36,859 nt of DNA, taken from Fibrobacteria bacterium GUT307 (GTDB lineage: Bacteria > Fibrobacterota > Fibrobacteria > Fibrobacterales > Fibrobacteraceae). The stretch lies in the NCBI GenBank assembly GCA_001462235.1, contig LIUI01000093.1, positions 1 through 36,859 on the forward strand. Direction: 5' to 3'. A model generated the notes under the pieces. The model was not told where the DNA came from. It ran no database searches and worked only from the letters and a program-made list of their open reading frames with translations. Numbering within the stretch: the stretch's first letter is position 1; the number at the start of each line of letters is the position of its first letter. The position numbers and the translations under genes were made by a program. Below are positions 31,463-36,859 of the stretch, in pieces.

Positions 31463-33993
31463 CTAAAATGATTCCGGGGTCAAAAATCCCCTCTTTGATA
31501 GAAAAAGATATGCAAGAAAGCTACTTGCGTTATTCTATGAGCGTTATAGTGTCTCGCGCTCTGCCAGACGTTAGAGACGGCCTAAAACCCGTTCATCGCA
31601 GAGTGCTTTTTGGGATGCACGAACTTGGCTTAACTCCGGCTCCAAAGCCCACCCGCAAAAGCGCAACCATCGTGGGCGAAGTAATGGGTAAATACCACCC
31701 CCACGGAGACAGCGCAATTTACGACACCCTTGTACGCATGGCTCAAGACTTTTCACTCCGCTACACCCTTGTTGACGGGCAGGGAAATTTTGGCAGCATG
31801 GACGGAGACCCTCCTGCAGCAATGCGTTATACGGAAGCAAGAATGACCAATTTGGCTCAATTCATGCTGGAAGACTTAGACAAAGACACCGTGGACTTTA
31901 GCCCGAATTTTGATGATTCTTTAGAAGAGCCTGTGGTGCTGCCTTCCGCTTTCCCAAATCTCTTGGTAAACGGTTCTATAGGTATTGCAGTTGGCATGGC
32001 TACCAATATGGCTCCGCACAATTTAAGAGAAGTTACCGATGCTATAAAAGCTGTAATAGATAATCCAGAAATTTCTTGCGAAGAGTTGCTGCATTTTGTA
32101 AAAGGCCCTGATTTCCCAACGGGAGCCGTGATTTGCGGGCGTAGCGGAATTAGAGATGCATACCTTACAGGGCGCGGCAGAATCCGAGTTCGTGCAGATA
32201 TTGAAGTAGAAACAGATTCCAAAGATAGGGTGCAGTTAATTGTAAAATCAATCCCATATATGGTAAACAAAAAGGAATTGTTAGAAACCATAGGCAAACT
32301 TGTAAACGATGGAAAAATAGAAGGCGTAAACAGAGCAAACGATGAAAGCGACCGTGAAGGAATGCGGATAGTGATCGGCCTAAAAAAGGATGCTGTGCCG
32401 GAAGTTGTTAAAAATAATTTGTTTAAGTACACAAGGCTGCAAGAGAGTTTTAGCATTTATAATTTGGCATTGGTAAATCGCCAGCCTAAGCTTTTGAGTC
32501 TAAGAGATTTGTGTACGAATTATGTGGAACATCGTCATGAGGTGATTCGCCGCCGCACGGAATTTGAACTCAAAAAAGCAAAAGAAAGAGCGCACGTTTT
32601 AGAAGGCTTTAGAATTGCTCTTGCACCTGAGAATATAGACGAAGTGGTTCGTATAATTCGTTTTGAAGACGACCCGGACCAGGTTTTGCAAAGCCGTTAT
32701 TCGCTCACCGAAATACAGGTAAAGGCTATTTTAGAAATTCGTTTGAGAAGTATCAAAAAAATAGAAGTAAATAAATTAGAAGAAGAATATCAAGAACTCT
32801 TGCTGAAAATTGCAGACCTAGAAGATATTCTGTCAAAAAAAGAACGCATAATGGCAATTGTAAAAACAAGGCTAGAAGAAATTGCAGAAAAATACGGCGA
32901 TGACCGCCGCACAAAAATAGAAGACGCAGAAGATGACTTTGACGATGAAGATTTAATAGCCGAAGAAGAGCAGGTAATTACGCTTTCCAAACGCGGCTAT
33001 GTTCGCAGGCTGCCCATAGATACATTCAAGTTGCAGGGCAGGGGTGGCAAAGGCGTTATAGGCACAGGCTTAAAAGACGAAGACCATGTAGAAAAGGTCT
33101 TTACCGCAAGCACTCACAGTTATTTGCTGGCCTTCACCAACAAGGGCAGGATGCACTGGATAAAGGTTTACAAACTCCCAGAAGGTTCTCGCACGGGCAA
33201 AGGCATCCCGATAGTGAATTTCCTGGGACTTACCGAAGGCGAGCGAGTTTCTGCAATAGTTCCTGTCCGTAGATTTGCCGAAGGATATTATTTGGCATTC
33301 TGCACAAAGCGCGGTATTATAAATAAAATGAAATTGGAATTGTTCAGTTATGTTCGCAAGATTGGCCTCAATGCGATGAAACTTTCGGAAGGCGATGAGC
33401 TTGTGAGTGTTCTTTTGGTTCAAGAAGATAACAATTTGATGATAGCCACAAGGCAAGGGATGGCAGTCACCATACCGCCGGATGCTTTCCGCAACACGGG
33501 GCGCAACACAAAAGGAGTGCGTGGCATTCGTTTGAAAGAGAGCGATAGTGTTATAAGAATGGTGGACGTAAAGAAAAATTCCTTGGTTTTGGCAATCTCC
33601 GAAAAGGGATTTGCAAAACGCACCGATCCGGAAGAATACCGAATTACAAATAGAGGTGGAAAAGGCGTGCTAAATATGAAAGTCACCGATAAAACCGGAG
33701 AAGTGGTTTTTGTGGAATCTGTTTTGCCTGATTACGATGTGATAATTACCACCAAAGAAGGCCAGATGATTCGCATTGATTTGGATTCCATAAGAGAAAC
33801 GAGCCGTTCTACGCAGGGAGTTAAGGCAATCACGCTTTCCGAAGGTGATTTTGTAAAAGATGCAGCGGCAATTCCAAGCGTAGAAGATATAGAAGCGGAA
33901 TCGGATACTGAGAAAGCGACATTTGAAAATATCCCTCTTGCAGCACCGTCAAGCGATTCGTCTGACGAACCTCAAAACGATGACGATATATGA
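31453..33993 (+). CDS. gyrA: DNA gyrase subunit A
   Basis: Cutting/rejoining subunit of the type IIA topoisomerase that adds negative supercoils. The 846-residue product has the N-terminal start [20 protein letters not shown], the quinolone region [10 protein letters not shown] (wild-type Ser and Asp), the catalytic Tyr in MRYTEARM, a coiled coil at about 430-500, and six C-terminal GyrA propeller repeats. The GyrA box reads QGRGGKG (canonical QRRGGKG), which points to gyrase, not ParC; the second-position change is noteworthy. An acidic tail follows. An AGGAAA site precedes the ATG. Operon with purD (ATGA overlap). Confidence 0.96.
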   Translation: MSVTKMIPGSKIPSLIEKDMQESYLRYSMSVIVSRALPDVRDGLKPVHRRVLFGMHELGLTPAPKPTRKSATIVGEVMGKYHPHGDSAIYDTLVRMAQDFSLRYTLVDGQGNFGSMDGDPPAAMRYTEARMTNLAQFMLEDLDKDTVDFSPNFDDSLEEPVVLPSAFPNLLVNGSIGIAVGMATNMAPHNLREVTDAIKAVIDNPEISCEELLHFVKGPDFPTGAVICGRSGIRDAYLTGRGRIRVRADIEVETDSKDRVQLIVKSIPYMVNKKELLETIGKLVNDGKIEGVNRANDESDREGMRIVIGLKKDAVPEVVKNNLFKYTRLQESFSIYNLALVNRQPKLLSLRDLCTNYVEHRHEVIRRRTEFELKKAKERAHVLEGFRIALAPENIDEVVRIIRFEDDPDQVLQSRYSLTEIQVKAILEIRLRSIKKIEVNKLEEEYQELLLKIADLEDILSKKERIMAIVKTRLEEIAEKYGDDRRTKIEDAEDDFDDEDLIAEEEQVITLSKRGYVRRLPIDTFKLQGRGGKGVIGTGLKDEDHVEKVFTASTHSYLLAFTNKGRMHWIKVYKLPEGSRTGKGIPIVNFLGLTEGERVSAIVPVRRFAEGYYLAFCTKRGIINKMKLELFSYVRKIGLNAMKLSEGDELVSVLLVQEDNNLMIATRQGMAVTIPPDAFRNTGRNTKGVRGIRLKESDSVIRMVDVKKNSLVLAISEKGFAKRTDPEEYRITNRGGKGVLNMKVTDKTGEVVFVESVLPDYDVIITTKEGQMIRIDLDSIRETSRSTQGVKAITLSEGDFVKDAAAIPSVEDIEAESDTEKATFENIPLAAPSSDSSDEPQNDDDI

Positions 33994-35273
33994 AAATACT
34001 CTTGATAGGTAGCGGCGGCAGGGAACATTCCATAGCGTTGTCAATAAAAAAATCTCCGCTTTGCGGAGATTTGATTTGCGCTCCCGGAAATCCTGGTATG
34101 GAAAAACTTGGCAAATGTTTTGCCGTTGATGTTTCCAACCCAAGGGAAATCGCAGAGCTTGCAAAAAAAGAAAATGCAGACTTTACTATTATAGGCCCTG
34201 AAATACCCCTTGTTGCAGGCGTTGTTGACGAATTCAAAAAACAGGGAATGCAAATTTTTGGCCCAACTGCCGCAGCCGCGCAACTGGAAGGCAGCAAGGC
34301 GTTTAGCAAAGCGTTTATGCAACGTCATAACATTCCAACAGCCGCTTACGAAACATTCACGGATTTGCAAAAAGCAAAGAACTACTTAAAAGAGCATCCC
34401 GCTCCGATAGTTGTAAAAGCATCCGGTTTAGCGGCGGGCAAAGGCGCGGTTGTTTGCTTGAGCGATGAAGAAGCCTTGAGTACGGTAGAAGAAATGCTAG
34501 GTGAAAAAGCGGTATTTGGAGAGTCTGGAAAAACCGTTGTAATAGAAGAATTTATGGAAGGCGAAGAAGCCTCAATTTTTGCTGTGTGCAATGCTGAAGA
34601 TTACATTTTGCTTGCGCCTGCCCAAGACCACAAGAGAATTTTTGACGGTGACAAAGGTCCAAACACAGGCGGGATGGGCGCATATTCCCCGGTTCCATTG
34701 GTGAATAAAGAAATGCTTGCCCGCATAAAAAAGGAAATTGTTGAACCAACTTTATTTGGCATGGAAAAAGAAGGAAATCCATACGCGGGTATTTTATTCA
34801 TCGGGATAATGGCTACAAAAAGCGGGCCAAAAGTTATAGAATTTAACTGCAGGCTAGGCGACCCGGAAACCCAAGTTATTTTAGAAGTTTATGCCGGCGA
34901 TTTATTGGAATTATTTTACAAAGCATCAGCCGGAAAATTAAAGGAAATTGCAGAAACAGAGCCGCAGGGCTGTGCTGCTGTTGTAGTGATGGCAAGCGAG
35001 GGGTATCCGGGTAAATATAAAAGCTCTGTTCCTATTAGCGGAACAAACGAGGCAGAGAAAAAGGGCGCGGTTGTTTTGCACGCAGGCACAAAAATTCAAA
35101 ACGGCGAGTTGCAAACAGCCGGTGGCAGGGTTTTTGGCGTTGTGGGCAAAGGCGCTACGCTAAAAGCAGCGCTTGATGTTGCATATTCGGGTGTTCAAGA
35201 GATTAAATTTAATGGGGCGCATTACAGAAAAGATATTGGCAAAGCATTCACTTTTCTATCTTCCCCCACGTAA
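33990..35273 (+). CDS. purD: Phosphoribosylamine-glycine ligase
   Basis: ATP-grasp ligase joining glycine to phosphoribosylamine in step 2 of purine synthesis. 427 residues, the normal length. Visible: [16 protein letters not shown] start, [29 protein letters not shown]-grasp [50 protein letters not shown], and the [12 protein letters not shown] metal-binding segment. Four-base overlap with gyrA and one-base overlap with the FISUMP gene. Confidence 0.97.
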   Translation: MKILLIGSGGREHSIALSIKKSPLCGDLICAPGNPGMEKLGKCFAVDVSNPREIAELAKKENADFTIIGPEIPLVAGVVDEFKKQGMQIFGPTAAAAQLEGSKAFSKAFMQRHNIPTAAYETFTDLQKAKNYLKEHPAPIVVKASGLAAGKGAVVCLSDEEALSTVEEMLGEKAVFGESGKTVVIEEFMEGEEASIFAVCNAEDYILLAPAQDHKRIFDGDKGPNTGGMGAYSPVPLVNKEMLARIKKEIVEPTLFGMEKEGNPYAGILFIGIMATKSGPKVIEFNCRLGDPETQVILEVYAGDLLELFYKASAGKLKEIAETEPQGCAAVVVMASEGYPGKYKSSVPISGTNEAEKKGAVVLHAGTKIQNGELQTAGGRVFGVVGKGATLKAALDVAYSGVQEIKFNGAHYRKDIGKAFTFLSSPT

Positions 35274-36598
35274 TGTCAATATCATATAATGTGCTTCTAT
35301 GTTTGCTACTCGCCTCCTTTGCTTTTGCTCAAAGACAGAGTGTAGCTGTGCTGCCTTCGCTGGCCACCCAAGACACAAAGCTTACTCCAAAACAGAAGGA
35401 ACTTTTGATGGAGGAAGTGCGAACTATTGCGGCTAAACTGCCATCGGCAGGTTTTGTTTTAATGAAGCAGGATGAGGTGAACGAGGTGCTTGGCGATGAG
35501 GCATTTTTTAGTGCTTGCGATGAAGGCACTTGCGTTGGGCAATTGATTAAGCAACTTCAGGTGAATTTTGGAGCTAGGTGCGATGTTTCCACTGTGGATG
35601 GTAAGCTGTATCTGAAGTTTGAGTTATACGGCACCTTGAAGGGCCAGAGCGAGGCTGGAACCATAGACCAGTTTTACGAGCCTGTGAAGAATTTTGCTGA
35701 GATGCAGTCTATGATAAAGAAAAAAGTTCCCGCTATATTTGAAAAAATCACAAAATCGCCGCAAGAGGCTTGCGAGGCAGCTGGGAATATATGGGAGAAC
35801 AGCACTTGCAAGACTTTGGTGCAGATAGCAAAGGAAGATTGCCAATCCAAGGGTAAAACTTGGACAAACGGTGATTGCAAGTCTAGGGAGCAGATAGTCT
35901 GCGAAAACACGGCAGGGAGAAAGTGGGTTGGCGAGGAGTGCAAAACTGCGGAGCAGATAGCTTGTGAGGCAGGCGGGAAAGTATGGGTGAACGGAGTTTG
36001 CAAAGCTCAGGTTGCTGTGCCTGCACCAACTCCTGCTCCGAATCCTTCTATTTCCGAAAGTACAAATGCCAATGTGCTCACAGATTCGCGAGACGGCAAG
36101 AAATACAAAGTTGTTAAAATAGGCACTCAAACTTGGATGGCAGAGAATTTGAATTACGATGTGAGCGGCAGTAAATGTTATGGAAATAACTCTGCCAACT
36201 GTGCAAAATACGGTAGGTTGTATAATTGGGCAACGGCTAAGAGTGCCTGCCCTTCCGGTTGGCATTTGCCAAGCGAAAGCGAGTATGAAGTTTTGGATAG
36301 GGCAGTTGGCGGTGAAGAAGTGGCAGGTAAAAAATTAAAATCCAAGAGCGGCTGGGATAATTATCAAGGCAAGTCCGACAATGGCACAGACGAGTTCGGA
36401 TTTTCTGCTCTGCCGGGCGGCTACGGCAGCTCGGGTGGCAGTTTCTACGATGTTGGCAACTACGGCAACTGGTGGAGTGCCAGCGAGGACGGTAGCGACC
36501 TCGCCTACTTCAGGGGCATGGTCTACGGCGGCGACCTCGCGGGCTACCTCAGCATCAGTAAGGGCTTCTTGTTCTCTGTTCGTTGTTTGCAGGACTAA
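35273..36598 (+). CDS. Secreted FISUMP-domain protein with CsgG/TolB-like N-terminus
   Basis: 441 residues. Signal peptide 1-19 (LLCLLLASFAFA). Residues about 24-155 begin SVAVLPSLA and look like a small alpha/beta domain of the CsgG/TolB/LpoB-like type. Residues 165-244 are four tandem C-x12-C or C-x11-C units, each with a Trp (W174, W197, W218, W238). After a Pro-rich linker comes the FISUMP domain (about 270-441): DGKKYKVVKIGTQTWMAENL, YGRLYNWATAKSACP, GWHLPSESEYE, LPGGYG and WWSASE, ending FSVRCLQD. Such domains define a large Fibrobacter paralogous family; their ligand is unknown. The start overlaps the purD stop (TAATG). The 3' part has aberrant codon use (separate entry). Confidence 0.93.
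   Translation: MSISYNVLLCLLLASFAFAQRQSVAVLPSLATQDTKLTPKQKELLMEEVRTIAAKLPSAGFVLMKQDEVNEVLGDEAFFSACDEGTCVGQLIKQLQVNFGARCDVSTVDGKLYLKFELYGTLKGQSEAGTIDQFYEPVKNFAEMQSMIKKKVPAIFEKITKSPQEACEAAGNIWENSTCKTLVQIAKEDCQSKGKTWTNGDCKSREQIVCENTAGRKWVGEECKTAEQIACEAGGKVWVNGVCKAQVAVPAPTPAPNPSISESTNANVLTDSRDGKKYKVVKIGTQTWMAENLNYDVSGSKCYGNNSANCAKYGRLYNWATAKSACPSGWHLPSESEYEVLDRAVGGEEVAGKKLKSKSGWDNYQGKSDNGTDEFGFSALPGGYGSSGGSFYDVGNYGNWWSASEDGSDLAYFRGMVYGGDLAGYLSISKGFLFSVRCLQD
36416..36568 (+). other. NNC-rich, A-poor 3' segment; DGR variable-region candidate
   Basis: Within the FISUMP gene. I counted 36 of 51 codons ending in C here, against 11 of 51 in the block of the same domain that begins at its DSRDGKK start. 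Most C-ending codons have first and second bases drawn widely (GGC, TAC, GAC, CTC, GCC, AGC), the pattern left when AAC codons of a template are randomised at adenines. Invariant codons such as TGG TGG AGT and AGC GAG interrupt the run. No reverse transcriptase or template repeat is inside the window. Confidence 0.35.
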
Positions 36599-36609
36599 GT
36601 GGAGTCCTT

Positions 36610-36716
36610 TTGTCAGAACCCCGATAGCCCCGATTTTTAGGATTTATGGGATTTCAGAATTTCGTGCTGCATAATCGGGCTAATCCTTTTCATCGGGGGC
36701 ATCGGGGTTCTGACAA
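36610..36716. repeat. Large imperfect inverted repeat after FISUMP gene
   Basis: 25-bp arms (36610-36634 and 36692-36716; starts TTGTCAGAACCCCGAT, ends ATCGGGGTTCTGACAA) with two mismatches, 12 bases after the gene. The 57-base loop holds a second partial pairing (AATCGGGCTAATCC with GATTTATGGGATT-like bases). It may terminate transcription or be a dispersed palindromic element; there is no clear T-run. The remaining bases 36717-36794 include a GC-rich segment and a -10-like TATATT at 36750-36755. Confidence 0.65.
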
Positions 36717-36749
36717 TTGCGCCGGGGCGTGGCGGGGCGAAAATTTTAT

Positions 36750-36755
36750 TATATT
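36750..36755 (+). promoter_or_regulatory. -10 box (TATATT) for right-edge gene
   Basis: TATATT lies 39 bases before the ATG at 36795, which unlike the leaderless set has its own ribosome-binding site (AAGAGGAG, 36782-36789). No convincing -35. Confidence 0.35.
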
Positions 36756-36794
36756 TACAATAGAGGATTGGAAAAAGAATTAAGAGGAGTTTTT

Positions 36795-36859
36795 ATGACC
36801 GATGAAGAATTTAAAAGTGCAATAGCGAATTCGCTTGATAGATTATCTGCGAGTTTAGA
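36795..36859 (+). CDS. 5' end of an unknown gene, cut by window edge
   Basis: First 21 codons read MTDEEFKSAIANSLDRLSAS..., preceded by AAGAGGAG at five bases' spacing. The frame is open to the edge. Too short to name; helix-forming and acidic at the start. Confidence 0.5.
   Translation, partial: MTDEEFKSAIANSLDRLSASL

Noticed and set aside
36381-36674. Overlapping ORF of 97 aa at the FISUMP 3' end
   Set aside because: It is a different-frame shadow created by the GC-rich variable-like segment and lies over the inverted repeat.
1-36859. CRISPR array, rRNA genes, riboswitches, insertion sequences
   Set aside because: No regularly spaced repeats, no rRNA-like sequence, no transposase gene and no recognised riboswitch were seen.

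Overview
The window is a piece of a Fibrobacterota (Fibrobacteres) chromosome carrying most of an integrated siphovirus-type prophage. The phylum call rests on a FISUMP ('Fibrobacter succinogenes major paralogous') domain protein at 35.3-36.6 kb, a FISUMP remnant at 27.1 kb, and a lipoprotein with the long serine-rich linkers typical of that group at 29.5-29.8 kb. This is inference from protein style; there is no rRNA in the window.

Prophage, 1 to about 21.9 kb. A tightly packed, co-oriented late operon runs in lambda-like order: unknown gene, small terminase, GpA-type large terminase, DnaB-type helicase (unexpected here), small gpW-position protein, portal, S49 protease, scaffold candidate, major capsid, three head-tail/tail-tube genes, an overlapping G/T-like tail-chaperone pair, a tiny membrane protein, tape measure, two tail-tip proteins and a modular tail fibre. 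These are followed by a radical-SAM enzyme, a holin-like protein and a DUF1353 protein. A convergent tyrosine integrase ends the element. The left end and early/regulatory genes lie outside the window, and no attachment site could be proven.

Chromosomal housekeeping, 22.0-27.1 kb. tRNA-Val(GAC) with a strong promoter sits 16 bp ahead of a rhomboid protease gene, followed by a Trm112/YcaR-like peptide and ung. Convergent to these are an HU/IHF protein, a small membrane protein, nspC (polyamine synthesis) and a deoxynucleoside kinase; an SPFH/Band-7 protein is divergent from the kinase.

Accessory islet, 27.1-29.9 kb. FISUMP/lipoprotein remnants, a DUF4143 AAA ATPase with a perfect 13-bp inverted repeat at its start, a MazF-type toxin-antitoxin pair and a Ser-rich lipoprotein. 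Near-identical 28-bp direct repeats flank the ATPase segment.

Housekeeping operon, 29.9-36.6 kb. A MurU-AmgK fusion (cell-wall sugar recycling), gyrA, purD and a secreted FISUMP protein overlap end to start. The last 51 codons before the FISUMP tail are strikingly NNC-rich and A-poor, which resembles the variable region of a diversity-generating retroelement target. A large inverted repeat follows, and a new gene starts at the right edge.

A recurring regulatory theme is a TATATT box 6-7 nt before the start codon of several chromosomal genes, suggesting leaderless mRNAs.
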